Counted from the first letter of the stretch, positions 1 to 11,553 are shown. The stretch: 64,000 bases of DNA from Datura wrightii (GCA_035772735.1 JASDFA010000019.1:89216001-89280000), one strand, 5' to 3'. A program made the numbers and translations. The notes: generated by a model from the sequence alone, not told the origin.

Positions 1-356
1 TTGTTGGAGGAAACTTAGTATCATAGAGGAGTAAGAAGCAAAGTGTTGTATCTCGATTCAATGCAGAAACCAAGTATAGAGCTATGTTACAGTTTACTTG
101 TGACATTATACGGATACATTACCTTTTAACCAAATCATACACCAGCAAAACAACTCTGGTGTGATAATCAAGTTGCTCTTCATATTGGCGTATCATGATA
201 TAACTAAACATATTGAGAAGATCTAGGAAAATTTGATTACCACTAGCTAAGTGAAGACAAGAGAGCAACTAGTTGATTTGTTCACCAAGGTGTTGAATGG
301 CACTCAAGTTGATTATCTTCACAACAAATTAGGCATGATCAATATATAAGTTTCAG
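1..356 (+). pseudogene. Copia retrotransposon RNase H tail (remnant)
   Basis: Degraded 3' end of a Ty1/Copia pol gene. Translated with frame changes it gives a FNAETKYRAM-like stretch (normally an AEAEYRA-type motif), then a DNQVALHI-like stretch and, near 240-345, TREQLVDLFTKVLNG followed by LHNKLGMINI. These are the usual last motifs of Copia RNase H. Several stops and frame changes break it, and the element's 5' part lies left of the window. It ends at an in-frame stop just before a purine run (GAAGGGGAGA) that looks like the polypurine tract. It lies plus-strand, opposite to the host gene, downstream of the last exon I can identify. Confidence 0.75.
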
Positions 357-367
357 CTTGAAGGGGA

Positions 368-535
368 GATTATAGAATATGGCAACCAAATCATAAAAGC
401 AATTCTAGAATATTTCCTTTTATTTATTTTGGTTCATTCCCTTTTATAGAATCCTTGAAATTGTATGCATACCTTGTATTTTCATGAATAGAGAAACAAG
501 TTCTCCCATACAATTGCAGTATTAAAGTTTCAACT
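368..535 (+). repeat. Probable short Copia 3' LTR remnant
   Basis: Follows the purine-rich GAAGGGGAGA tract directly, as a 3' LTR should. It is AT-rich and ends near a CCCATACAA-like sequence typical of short Copia LTR ends. No partner LTR is in the window, so both limits are estimates. Confidence 0.4.
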
Positions 536-1403
536 CGATTTTTTTTAATTTTGAGTAATTAATTTGATTTATATTTTCTAGTTGACATATTTAAATTCTA
601 AAAAATCATATAAAGTGCAATATAGACCTATGAAGTAAGAATATAAAAATAAATAACAAATTTCAAATTAAAAAAGAAAAGAGAAATAGCAAGTTATAGT
701 AATAAAACACGATTCTAGAAGTTGTAACTTGATTTTAAAAACAAAATGGCATTGCTTTTGTTTGCTTGATGCAATGCCCGACAACTCGAGAAAGAATGAA
801 GAAGAATGTGAAATTTGATTTACCCATAGCCCTTTAACCCTTGTTTACGTGAGAATAGATAGCTTAGCAGGAGGAAGAAAAGAGTATAAAGTACAAGTTT
901 TATTTTCTTTTTATACTATATAAAGTACAAGTTTCTCATGAGAAATGAAAAAAGAATTAAGAAAAATTTGGATTATATATGTGAATTACCCAAAATGTAT
1001 ATACATTCACTTTCAAGTACATAAGAAATAGTCCTATAAATCTTTATACTTTTTCATTGAAGTATTCAATATTTTTTGAAAAAAGACCTTTCTATAATTA
1101 AAGGGGTCTAAAGAGGCTGCTTCATTTGCTTGGACCTTGAGCCAGCAATGCACAGAACCAACTGATCTCATATTCTATCATCCCTTCAAGCCGTTATATT
1201 AGCCCTAGCAGTAATCCAACAAATCATTTGCTAAGCTATCAGATAGAGGGAGAAGGATGGTTACTGAGGAACTGCTCTTTTGCAACAGTTTGTAGTGAAA
1301 GACAATAAAATAAATAATATGCCTACAATTCTGAATATTCTTTGATAACACTGAAACATTAAACCAATTAGAAGCACAGAACAAATATAGATTTTGAGAC
1401 TAC
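536..1403. other. AT-rich non-coding, probably intron 4 or 3' part of host gene
   Basis: No convincing coding signal on either strand. If the host gene (exon 4 at 1404-1551) continues, its next exon should be here or left of the window. I looked for an acceptor followed by an open phase-0 stretch on the minus strand and found none I trust. Confidence 0.4.
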
Positions 1404-1551
1404 CTCGTCTAACAGTATCACAAGATATTCAGTTGGCAAAAGCCGTGCATGACCTGAACCTCCAGTGGCAGTTCGGAGGCGGCATCCTGTGAGGAAAACT
1501 TCGCGACCTTTCTTCAAAATGCCGTTCTTTGGATCTGCTAAGCTGTAGAAT
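1404..1551 (-). CDS. Host gene exon 4: OB-fold protein
   Basis: Exon of 148 bp. Acceptor GAACAG|ATTCTAC at 1552/1551; the first base completes the Arg codon left by exon 3, followed by exactly 49 codons to the donor GACGAG|GTAGTC at 1404/1403. It encodes FYSLADPKNGILKKGREVFL, then TGCRLRTATGGSGHARLLPT and EYLVILLDE. The exact phase match across a 9.9-kb intron and the absence of stops argue that splicing still works or was lost only recently. The protein is incomplete: the C-terminal part is not recognisable in positions 1-1403 and may lie outside the window. Family assignment rests on memory of similar plant proteins and needs a profile search. Confidence 0.8.
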
Positions 1552-1736
1552 CTGTTCTATCACAAATAAGAGCTCTGAAGAAGTCTGAAGTACAATCTCT
1601 AGAAACAAATCATGCCGCAACTGTTAAGTACAACCAAAAGGACATGAAGAACAATTTGCAAAAGCAAAACATTATTAGCTATGCTCTGAAGTCTAAAGCA
1701 TCTTGGTTCCTTCATATACAGCTTAAATTCTTATTA

Positions 1737-1741
1737 TATGG
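1737..1741. repeat. Target site duplication TATGG (left)
   Basis: Five bases immediately before the first TG of the Sirevirus LTR. The same five bases follow the right LTR at 10855-10859. Confidence 0.9.
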
Positions 1742-2648
1742 TGTTCGGTTCTATGCAGTTTTGATGATCGAGAAAATGATGATGAAACAAATAAGTCAAG
1801 TTGTTCCAAAGGAGTGCCAAACACACTGTCTAAAGGAGATGAAATTGCAACAGTATAATATCCAATTAAAGACAAGTGTGCACGCATCAAGAAATGGAGA
1901 AGCCACGTCACATAAGCTCAGGGAAATAAACATGTGTTGATTTGAAAGTATTAGAGTTTGATTAAAACACAAAGAAGCCAACAGATGGACTTGAAGAAGG
2001 AGTTGTACTTGAAATAGGACTCCTAGCCAAGAAGGGGTTGTTGCAGCGAAGAGTTTGAAGTTGAGAAGAACTCTTTGAAGAGTTGCGCATATATAGAAGC
2101 ATTGCTACTCAGAGAAAGGAACGCACTTAAAGAGAGAAAAAGGCAGTTAACAAATTGAAAAAGCAAGAAGATCTGAAGTGTGAAGAAATTCATTGAAGAA
2201 CTTGGTTCTAGTAAAGTGATAGGCTAAGAGTTTAGCATTCTTGTACTAGGATTTTTATTCATGAGTTGTAATTTGATGCCATCTTAATTCAGTAAGCTAT
2301 AAACTGAATTAAGAACTTTGTCTTCAAGTTGAGTTGACTAGAAGGCGTGGGAACACTTCCTAAGGAGGAGTGTGAGTTGCTAGGAATTAGACTTTATAAT
2401 TCCTTTAGGTTACAAGAGTTGTAATCAATTGTCAAAGAGGCTCATTGAGTTTAGCGAAGTTGGAGAAAATCTTGTGGAGGTACAGGCCGTGGTTTTTCAC
2501 CTTTGAACCGGGTGTTTCCCACATAAAAATTACTATGTTCTTTACTTACTGCATTTAACTGCGAAATTGAAACACGTAAGGGAACCTGTTTCATTCATAG
2601 ACAAACAGTTAAGTTAAAGATACAATATCGTGGTCGTGTAGAATATCA
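1742..2648 (+). repeat. Sirevirus 5' LTR
   Basis: Starts TGTTCGGTTCTATGCAG and ends GAATATCA. It matches 9943-10854 throughout with scattered substitutions and small indels. Confidence 0.92.
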
Positions 2649-2650
2649 AT

Positions 2651-2662
2651 TGGAATCAGAGC
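2651..2662 (+). other. Sirevirus primer binding site
   Basis: TGGAATCAGAGC lies two bases after the 5' LTR. It is one change from TGGTATCAGAGC, the usual complement to the 3' end of plant initiator tRNA-Met. Confidence 0.85.
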
Positions 2663-2698
2663 ACGGTTATACAAGACTAACACCTAAGATAGATCATG

Positions 2699-4528
2699 AT
2701 GAATTCTTCAGCACCTATTGTGCAAGTGAAGGACAATCAACAACTCGACCTCCTCTCTTCAATGGATCACATTTTATCTGGTGGAAGGCACGCATGCAGA
2801 ATTATATTCAAGCTGAAGACTAAGAGTTGTGGAATTGGATTACTACTGGACCAACCATTCCTATGAAGATGGTGGATGGAGTTGAAGTGATGAAAGTAAG
2901 ATCAGAATTTACTACTGATGATCTGGTGGCTCTCAAAAAGAATGCAAAAGCCAAAAACATTTTGGTATGCGATCTAGGTCCTGATGAGTATAACAGGATT
3001 TCAAACAGCACTACTGCTAAACAGATATGGGATGCGTTGGTCAATGCTCATAAAGGGATAAGTCAAGTAAGGAAATTCAGAGTTGCTATGCTATTTACTG
3101 AATATGAACATTCAGAATGAAGGACAGTGAGTCACTGCAAGAAATGATTATGAGACTCACATCCTTGGTAAATGAACTATCTTCCTTGGGAAAGATACTC
3201 ACCACTGAGAGCAGGTTGACAAAGTTATTAGGATTCTCACAAAAGCCAAATGGGATGTGAAAGTCACTGCTATAAGGGGAGCTAAAGATATCTCTACCAT
3301 GACACTTGATAAATTAGTAAGGAACTTGAAGACTTATGAGATGAACATAGATGATCTCAATAAGGAAGACGGAACCAAGGAAAAGTCGTTGGCTCTAGAA
3401 GCATCTGATAGTGATGAGTCTGACTTAGATGAAAATCAAGTGGCATTTCTAGCAAAAAAGTTTAAAAGATTTCTCAAGAAAGAGAAGGGTTATAACAAGA
3501 AAGGAATAGGTAGCAAAAAGAATTCCAATGATAAATCTCCAGCGGGTTGCTACAAGTGTTACAAAACTGATCATATGATTAAGGATTGTCCACTCTGGGA
3601 AATTGAGTGGAGAAAGGAAAGAGCTGAAAAGGAAATGAAAGAAAAAGCAAAGAAGAAGGACAAGGAGAATTATGCAATGATGGCTGCAAGGGGATCTGAA
3701 TCTGATGAGTCTGACAATGAAGAGATTGATGAGACTGCATTAATGGCCATAGGAGACTCTGACCTTGATGATGAAGACAAGAATTCTGAGGTACTCATGA
3801 CTTAGATAAAAACTTGCATACTCTTTCAAAAAGAAAACTTGTTTCTATGATGGATGCCTTAATGGATAATCTCCAAGCGGTTACTTCTGATAGGGATCAA
3901 CTGTTTAGCGCTCTTACAAGTTTAAAGTTTGAGTATATTGATCTTAAAAATTGCAAGAATGTCACTGATAAAGAAAACAGTGCTCTAAAAGAACAGGTAA
4001 TCCAACTTGAGTCAGCCAATCAAATTCTCAAAACTGAAAATTTGAAAGAATCTTCCTCTTAAAAGGAAGGGATGAGTGAGAATCAGAAAAAGGTTGAGTC
4101 AAAACTTAAGCACTGTAAAATTGATTATTTTTTGTGAAAAAGAAAAGGGAAGAAAATTGAGTCTAGAAGTATCTAGATTAAAACTGGATCTTGAGAAAGC
4201 AAGCAAATGGACAAGTCATTTAGAATCATAAATAACTTAAGTGGAAGAGTTCACAATGAAAGGGATAGAATAGGTTTTCATTAAAAAACTAATATCACTA
4301 ATAATATTTGTTACTTGTGTGGAAAGCTTGGACATCCCACCACTGAATGTCCAGTGGTTGCTAGGAGCAGAAACAAGAGCATTGTTAGCAAAAGGAAATT
4401 GGTTGAAACCTGTTCACCGAAACAGTTTCAACAACCTGTTGCCAAGATGGGCAAGAAGAAATTTAATTCATCCTTTTGATCACAAAAAAGGACCCAAGCT
4501 TGTCTGGGTTCCTAAAACTAACCCTTGA
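2699..4528 (+). pseudogene. Sirevirus gag (broken), two CCHC zinc knuckles
   Basis: Encodes the capsid-type protein of the Copia element. The start MNSSAPIVQV is at 2699. A one-base frame change near 2745 and a stop at 2821-2823 (TAA where TAT would give Tyr) break the N-terminus. The next stretch contains the gag-typical KQIWDALVNAH. A CX2CX4HX4C zinc knuckle is at 3548-3589 (C-YK-C...H...C), flanked by Lys-rich and acidic stretches. After a stop near 3803 a coiled-coil-like region (3814-4062) follows. A second CX2CX4HX4C knuckle (CYLCGKLGH...C) is at 4309-4350 and a GPKLVWVPK motif near 4493. The second knuckle with the VWVPK motif before protease fits the Sirevirus lineage. At least four lesions make it non-functional. 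Confidence 0.82.
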
Positions 4529-4568
4529 AACTGTTTTGCAGGTGAAAGTGAAAGGAAGGAAGTGACTT

Positions 4569-7500
4569 TGGTACATGGATAGTGCTTGTTCAAGGCACAT
4601 GACTGGAGATGAGCAAAAATTCCTTTAACTCACTCCACTCAAAGTGGGAATGTGTCCTTTGGAGATGGAAAAAAGAATATTGTCACTGGAATTGGAAGAA
4701 CAAAAGCAAAAGCTATGGAAGAAGTGTATCATGTAGATGGATTGAAGCACAATCTGCTGAGTATATCTCAATAGTGTGACAAAGGCAATAAGGTAACTTT
4801 TATTTCTGCAGGTTGTAAGGTCAAAAGGCTGGATACAAAGGAAATTGTTCTACTTGCCAGCAGATCTAAAAATGTGTACAAGGCAGACATCATGGGAATG
4901 CCTAGTACAAATCTGACATGTCTCAGTGAAATGGAATGTTACCCCCTTCTTTGGCACAAAAGACTTACTTCAAAGGACATGGTTATAGACTTACCTAAAA
5001 CTAAGTTCAAAAATGACAAAGTTTGTGGTGCCTGTGTAAGGGGGAAGCAAGCAATATCCTCTTTTATGCCAAAGAATCAAGTACAAACAGGTGTCTTGAC
5101 CAGTTACATGTGGATCTTTGTGGACCAATGAGGGTAAGGAGCAGAGGTGACAAAAGCTACATTTTTGTTATTGTAGATGATTATTCCAGGTTCACATGGT
5201 TATTTTTTAGCTTCTAAAAAAGATGCCTTTGATGTCTTTACTATTTTTGTTAAAAAGATGGAAAAGAAGATAGGCACCTCCTTGATTTCTATCAAATCTG
5301 ACCATGGAAGAATTTAAAAATGCAAAATTCTTAGAATTTTGTTCATTAAATGGAATAGATTATAATTTATTTGCTCAAAGAACTCCACAGGAAAATGGAG
5401 TAATGGAAAGGAAAAATAGGACATTAAAAGACATGGCTAGAACAATGATCATCGCAAAAAATCTTTGGGCTAAAGCCATAAGTACCGTTTGTTATATTGT
5501 GAATAGATGCATGACTAGACCTCTGTTAGAGAAGACTCCTTATGAATTACTCAAGGGTATGAAGCCTAACATTGCTCATCTTAGAATCTATGGGTGTAAA
5601 TTTATTCATAATAATGGAAAAGACAATTTGGAAAAATTTGATGCTAGAAGTGATGAGGAAATCTTCTTAGGTTACTCCCAACATAGTAAAGCATATAAAG
5701 TGTTAAATAAAAGAACAAATTGTGTTGAAGAAAGTGTGCATGTTGTTTTTGATGAATCTCGTATTATGTTTGAGACTAACATGCAGGATGAAAGTGAAAC
5801 TAATGAACATGCTCAGGAACAGGTTGCATCACCTGTTTCAACTACTAAACAAAATGTGAGCTCACTGACAGGGGGAACAACAAATCATGAAGCTGAGCCA
5901 ACACCAGTGCAAATAGCTAACACAGAGGCAGAAACTTCACAAGGAATAATGTTGAAAAGCTACAAGTATCAGGACTCACATCCTCTTGAAAATGTTCTTA
6001 CAAACCTCACATCTGGAATCACAAACAGATAAGGTTTGAAGAATTTATGTGCTTTCAAAGCTTTTCTATCCAAAATTGAGCCTAAACAGGTGAAAGGCTC
6101 TTCTTGACGAAGACTAGATACTTGTCATGCAAGAAGAATTGAATCAGTTTGAAAAGAAGCAAAGTAAGGCATTTGGTTCCTCCTCCTGAAGACAAAACTG
6201 TGATTGGTACCAAATGGGTGTTCCGAAACAAGCTGGATGAAAATGAAACAATTACACGGAACAAGGCAATGTTAGTGGTTCAAGGCTATAATCAAGAAGA
6301 AGGAATTGACTATGATGAGACATTTGCTCCTGTAGCAAGACTTGAAACTATCAAATTGCTATAGCTTTTGCAGCCTTTAAGGAATTCACTCTTTTATCAA
6401 ATGGATATAAAGAGTGCTTTCTTAAATGGATGTCTAAAAGAAGAAGTCTATGTGAAGCAACCACCAGGCTTTGAAAGTTCTGAGTTTCCTGATCATGTCT
6501 ATAAATTAAACAAAGCCTTGTATAGATTGAAGCAAGCTCCAAGAGCTTGGTATGAAAGGTTGTCAAAGTTCCTTTTGAAGCATAGGCACACAAGAGGTAA
6601 AACTAACAATACACTCTTTTTGAAAACAAAAGGATGGGATTTGTTGATTGTTCAGGTATGTGGATATCATCTTTGGATCAACTAACAGTCTCATGACTCG
6701 AGAGTTAGCAAAGCTCATGAATGGAGAATTTGAAATAAGCATGATGGGAGAATTGAACTTTTTTCTTGGATTCCAAATTAAGCAAACTCCTACTGGAATC
6801 TTGATTCATCAGTAGAAGTATGTGAAGGAGCTGCTCAAAAGATTCAATATGGAAGCTACTAAGGAGATTGATACTCCCATTGCCATTTCCACAAAACTGG
6901 ACCTTGATGAAACAAGTCCATCCATAGAGCAGAAGCTCTATCGAGGTATGATTGGGTCTCTTTTATATCTCACTGCAAGTAGACCTAACATTGTTTTTAG
7001 TGTTGGACTGTGTGCTAGATTTCAAGCAAATCTCAAAGAATCTCATCTTAAAGCTGTCAAGAGAATTTTAAGGTATCTAAAGGGAACCACTGATTTAGGG
7101 TTTTGGTATCCAAAAGAGAGCAATTTTTCTCTTGTGAGGTAGGTTGATGTTAAATATGCAGGATATCTAGTTGACAGGAAGAGCACCATAGATATGACAC
7201 TTCCTCGGACCATGTTTGATATACTAGTCCACTAAGAAGCAAAACTCTGCAGCACTATCTACTGCTGAGGCTGAATATATGACAGTTGGATCATGTTGTC
7301 CTCAGTTGTTATAGATCAAGCAACAACTGGTGGATTTTGGCATAGATGTTGGGTGTGTTCCTATTTTGTGTGACAATATTAGTGCCGTTAATATTGCCAA
7401 AAATCCTGTTCAACATAAAAGAACTAAACATATTGATATAAGACATCATTTTCTTAGAGACATTGTAGAAAAGGGTTATATTTCAATAATGTTTTGTTCT

Positions 7501-7596
7501 ACTGAAGAACAAATTGTTGATATCTTTACCAAGGCTTTGGGTACGGAATACTTTGAAAGAAACAGGTTAAACTTGGGAATGATTAAGATTGCATAA
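4569..7596 (+). pseudogene. Sirevirus pol: protease, integrase, RT, RNase H (broken)
   Basis: Copia-order pol. Protease: WYMDSACSRHMTGD from 4569, with the active-site DSG changed to DSA. Integrase: a zinc-binding stretch ending CGACVRGKQ (4874-5060), the DDE core start LHVDLCGPM near 5101, then PQENGVMERKNRT and a YGCK region up to about 5760. RT: ARLETIKLL before 6361, then QMDIKSAFLNG (6398-6430) and LYRLKQAPRAWYERL. The catalytic YVDD box near 6655-6675 has lost one Asp and a base, giving YVDIIFG in a shifted frame. RNase H: DNISAVNIAKNPVQHKRTKHIDIR (abbreviated here) from 7372, and DIFTKALG near 7520. Stops interrupt at 6361, 6682, 7141 and elsewhere, so the polyprotein cannot be made. 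Confidence 0.85.
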
Positions 7597-8079
7597 ATCT
7601 CCCTTAATGATTGGCTAGAATGAAGTGGTTCTTTCTTGTTGATATCCATATTGTTATTCAATTTAGTTTTACACATTTAATTGTGTCCCATTACCGGGAT
7701 GTTAATCTATTTTAACATATTTTTTGTATTAAATTGTGCAAAGACATTGTCCACATAAGCATTGTGAGCATTCAATTAATCTTTTTAGGTATGTTCTATA
7801 TTATCCCAAAGTCATTATTATTGGTGCATATGAAACAGATAAGAATGTCTATTCCACTTATTCATTATTTCTTTCAACCGTCACTTCCCATTAAAGCTGC
7901 AACAGCCATCACATCACCATTTTACTCTCTGCTGCAACCAATCATGTTCTGCGGCACGTTTCATCCTCTCCCTCTCACTTATAAATGAGGCAGGTGAATA
8001 TGATGAAATGCAGAGTCCTCGCTGCTTTCCTCTTCTTAGAATCTTGAAACCTTCTTCTTGAAAGCAATTCCTCTCATCA

Positions 8080-9539
8080 TGACCTCTCCATCCTCTTCTT
8101 CCGCAAACAATCCTGCTAAGTCTGATAGTGCTCCATCTGAATCTCGTGAGTTGATTGTTCATGAAAAAACAAATCACACTCCATCTCCTTCCTCCTCTCA
8201 AGCCTAGCAAATCCCTTCTTCTGTTCCTTTTAAAATGTCTAATTTTGTTGCTTGGAATGCGCTCAAGAATCAATTCTCTACTTCCTCAAATGTTCCATCT
8301 TTTGAGCCGCATTCCCAAATCTCTGTGTGTGATGTTGAGCCGCTTCAGGGTGCCGATAATGACGGCATTTCAATTGTGGACCTTATACCTAAGAAAGTTC
8401 ATTCTAGGTTGAGAAAGAAATCTGGTTTTGCTATCCCAATCCTAGAAGAACAACCCCCTCCGCCAGTTCCATCTAGGGTTCCTCATACTCGAACTCAAAA
8501 GCATCAAAACAGGTCTCCAAACCTTGTCCATCTAAGGACTCTGACTCGGAGGCTTCGAATAAAGATGTGTCTATGGGTATTGACACATCTGGGGTTCTTG
8601 AGTCACATCTTTCCCACCTTGGTCATTTTCAAAAGTGAGGGTGGTGACAGGCTTTGGTGGTCCTGAGATGGAAATCTACTGACTAAGCTGGAAGTTCAAG
8701 GGTGGTCTGAATTGTTTCTCCAAGGAGAATCTCAAAGAAAGCTTGGTAAACCTGAGGTGGTGGAGTTTTATGCAAATGGGATAGCTAATAGATCTTTGTT
8801 CTCAACTTCTGTTAGAGGGATATCTCTCCACCTGGTTGCTGAAGATATTGCAACAATTTTTGAGTTCCCAGTGATGGTTGGGACCACTATGTGAAATTTG
8901 AATGGCCTCCTTTGGACAACATGGCCTCTACAAGAGATATTTGCAGAAAGTTCTCAGCTCAACCATCCCTTAATCATCACAAACGTGTTGAAGAGAGAGA
9001 TGTCTCTTTTACATCAACTGTTGATGTCATTCACAAAATCCTGATACCAAGAAAAGAAAGGAGGATAGAGGCGAACTATCTCGATCTTACTTTTGATGGA
9101 ACTTCTTGACACTGAGATCAAGATCGATTTGCCTAGCTTGGTAATCAAGCACATGCAACGTGTTCTTACAAAGGATGACAAGGGACATGCTCTTCCTTAT
9201 GGATTCTGGTTGTCTCAGGTATTTGAAGATTACTCTGTTCTTGTTCAAGTCAGGACATTTCAGACGACTAAAGATGTACTTGAACAGGTGAAACATGTCG
9301 ACCTACCTGCTTCATTGAAGCAAGTTGATACTCCTCTCCAAACACTGCGACTTGCTTTGGATGAGAAGACTACTGAATTAGAAGCTGCTCAGGCAGCTCA
9401 TGAGAAGGAGAAAGTTGTCCTTCAGGGTAAAATTGATGAGCTTCAGGCAACTCTAGAGTCAGAGAGGGTTACACATGTTAAAGCTATTCATAAGTTGACT
9501 CAGCTATTACCCACTGTCCCGTCATCCAGCTCTACTTAG
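8080..9539 (+). pseudogene. Extra post-pol ORF of the Sirevirus (env-like position), broken
   Basis: Lies between the end of pol (7596) and the 3' LTR (9943), where Sireviruses often carry a third, so-called env-like gene. An ATG at 8080 opens MTSPSSSSANNPAKS, a Ser-rich start, with a stop near 8205. Reading continues through a Pro-rich segment (EEQPPPPVPSRVPHTRTQ, about 8445) to a frame change near 8510. The middle part reads GKPEVVEFYANGIANRSLFS (8740-8800) and VRGISLHLV. After another break it reads LPSLVIKHMQRVL and GHALPYGFWLSQVFEDYSV (about 9135-9235). The C-terminus (9330-9500) is a heptad-like coiled coil rich in Glu, Leu and Lys, ending at a stop at 9537. I see no signal peptide or strong membrane segment. 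The middle resembles the plant transposon-associated protein family seen also at 34015-35094, so an envelope role is not supported. At least three lesions. Confidence 0.65.
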
Positions 9540-9929
9540 TCTCATGCCTCCATTCCAGCCTTGTTGTCTCCTAGTTTCTTCATTGTCCTTTGTCCTGGGT
9601 TTATCTGTTTTTTTTGTATTCAGTATCACTTTGGGTATGATGTAAAACAGATGTTTGATATGAAAGAAATACTTGCTTTGTTTTGACATGACTAATGTTC
9701 TTGATCCATTAGTATGTTGATTGTGATTCATTTCTGATTGTGTTGGTGATTGCCCCAATGGCAATAAATTGTTTAACTACATATTTGGCATGTAACTGGT
9801 TTGAAACAACTTATCGATGATACCAAAAGGGGGAAAAATATAGATTGTGCAATATTTATAACCCACTGACTGACCTGTTTCAAGCAAGTGTTTACTATCT
9901 TGGTTCTACAGGTAAAGATAGTTGATTGC

Positions 9930-9942
9930 ACAAAGGGAAATT
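9930..9942 (+). other. Sirevirus polypurine tract
   Basis: ACAAAGGGAAATT lies directly before the TGTTAAG start of the 3' LTR and serves as primer site for plus-strand DNA in this element class. Confidence 0.7.
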
Positions 9943-10854
9943 TGTTAAGTTCTATGCAGTTTTGATGATTGAGAAAATGATGATAAAACAGATAAGTCAA
10001 GTTGTTCCAAAGGAGTGCCAAACACACTGTCTAAAGGAGATGAAATTGCAACAGTATAATATTCAATTAAAGACAAGTGTGCACGCATCAAGAAATGGAT
10101 AAGCCATGTCACATAAGCTCAAGGAAATAAACATGTGTTGATTTGAAAGTGTTGGAGTTTGATTAAAACAGAAAGGGAGCCAAGAGATGGACTTGAAGAA
10201 GGAGTTGTACTTGAAATAGAACTCCTAGCCAAGAAGGGGTTGTTGCAGCAATGAGTTTGAAGTTGAGAAGAACTCTTTGAAGAGTTTCGCATATATAGAA
10301 GCACTGCTACTCAGAGTAAGGAACGCACTTAAGAGATAAAAAAGGCAGTTCACAAATTGAGAAAGCAAGAAGATCTAAAGTGTGAAGAAACTCATTGAAG
10401 AACTTGGTCCTAGTAAAGTGATAGGCTAAGAGTTTAGCATTCTTGTACTAGGATTTATTCATTGAGTTGTAATTTGATGTCATCTTAATCCAATGAATTA
10501 TAAACTGAATTAAGACTACTTTGTCTTCAAGTTGGGTTGACTAGAAGGCGTTGGAAACACATTCCTGGGGAGGAGTGTGAGTTGCCAGGAATTAGAGTTT
10601 ATAATTCCTTTAAGTTACAAAAGTTGTAATCGATTGTTGAAGGGGCTCATTGAGTTTAGTGAAGTTGGAGAAAATTCTATTGAGATACAGGTCGTGGTTT
10701 TTCACCTTTTGAACCGGGTGTTTTTCACATAAAAATTACTGTGTTCTTTACTTACTGCATTTAACTGTTAAATTGAAACACGTTAGGGAACCTACTTCAT
10801 TCATAGGCAAACAGTTAAGTTAAAGATACAATATCATGGTCGTGTAGAATATCA
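9943..10854 (+). repeat. Sirevirus 3' LTR
   Basis: Starts TGTTAAGTTCTATGCAG and ends GTAGAATATCA, followed by the TSD TATGG at 10855-10859. Similar in length and sequence to 1742-2648. Confidence 0.92.
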
Positions 10855-10859
10855 TATGG
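10855..10859. repeat. Target site duplication TATGG (right)
   Basis: Five bases after the 3' LTR end, identical to 1737-1741. Confidence 0.9.
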
Positions 10860-11146
10860 ATATCAGATTGTGTAAGCAATGTTGCATCACTACTAATATT
10901 TGAGCTTAAGTCCTTATAATATATCAATATCGAGCCAAGTAAGAGTAGACACTACATTGATATTATGTCAAATCATTGTTACCACTTGACTAACAATCTT
11001 TTATTGAACATAGATAAATCTTTTATACATACAACATTCATAAATCACTGTAGGTTAACTGCATTAATGAAGCTTCAATTACACGACAACATAACTTCAT
11101 GCAATCATATTTACAAATGTTACCCGTCTACGGTATAGAAGAGAGA

Positions 11147-11166
11147 GGGGGGGGGGGGGGGGGGGG
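11147..11166. repeat. Run of 20 G in host intron 3
   Basis: A GAGAGA stretch leads into 20 consecutive G. On the transcribed host strand this is a C run about 310 bases 3' of exon 3. Confidence 0.95.
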
Positions 11167-11297
11167 ATGGTCTAAGTAAGCAGTTTGAGCTAGACAATGA
11201 AATATAGTGGACAAGGAAATGTTAAATTTGGTATGAAGGTTAGGATGGAAACATTTAAAAAAAAATTAAAGAAGAGGATGCAGATCAAGTAATTACT

Positions 11298-11425
11298 TTA
11301 CAACAACAATATACAACATACCGAATGTGATCCCACAAGCGAGGTCTAGGGAGGGTGGGATGCACGCAAACCTTACCTCTACCTTGTGAGAGGTAGAGAG
11401 GTTATTTCTGATAAGTTAGCAAAAT
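11298..11425 (-). mobile_element. Solanaceae-type SINE fragment (TS/SolS-like)
   Basis: The plus strand shows CAACAACAATATACAACATA, then GATCCCACAAGCGAGGTCTA and further on CCTTACCTCTACCTTGTGAG and AGGTAGAGAGGTTATTTCTG. This is the inverse of the well-known Solanaceae tRNA-derived SINE, so the element lies on the minus strand, with its GTTGTTG-type tail at the left. The 5' head is truncated after about 120 bp. It lies in the host intron in the same sense as the gene. Confidence 0.72.
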
Positions 11426-11480
11426 AAATTTTAGTGAAGGATCTTCATATTCCACTCTATCAGATAAAAAAGCCCATTAC

Positions 11481-11553
11481 CTCTGATGAAGATACAGATC
11501 TATTGTATTAGAACTCCAAAAATCACCTAGATGAAGCATATAAATGTTTGTTC
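11481..11553 (-). CDS. Host gene exon 3: OB-fold protein (short exon)
   Basis: Short exon of 73 bp that a simple ORF scan misses. Acceptor TTCTTCCAG at 11562-11554, donor CAGAG|GTAATG after 11481. It encodes (G)TNIYMLHLGDFWSSNTIDL followed by YLHQ and two bases of an Arg codon. The entering phase (two bases) complements the single base left by exon 2, and the exit phase complements exon 4. The alternating hydrophobic pattern NIYMLHLGDFW is typical of an OB-fold beta strand. This exon is followed by the intron that holds the 9.1-kb Sirevirus insertion, so the next coding base is about 9.9 kb away. Confidence 0.78.

Larger units (their letters stand above)
1742..10854 (+). mobile_element. Complete Sirevirus-like Ty1/Copia retrotransposon in host intron 3
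   Basis: A 9.1-kb element with two similar LTRs of 907 and 912 bp, TG...CA ends, a perfect 5-bp target duplication TATGG, a primer binding site next to the 5' LTR and a purine tract before the 3' LTR. The internal order is gag (two zinc knuckles), protease, integrase, RT, RNase H, then an extra gene region of about 2 kb before the 3' LTR. The long LTRs, large gag and an extra post-pol gene point to the Sirevirus lineage. It sits antisense inside intron 3 of the host gene. All its genes carry stops or frameshifts, so this copy cannot be autonomous. The LTRs differ at a few percent of positions by eye, so it is not very old. Confidence 0.92.

Noticed and set aside
8080..9539. Retroviral envelope gene in the Copia element
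   Set aside because: No signal peptide, membrane anchor or fusion-like segment is visible; the middle looks like a transposon-associated plant family.
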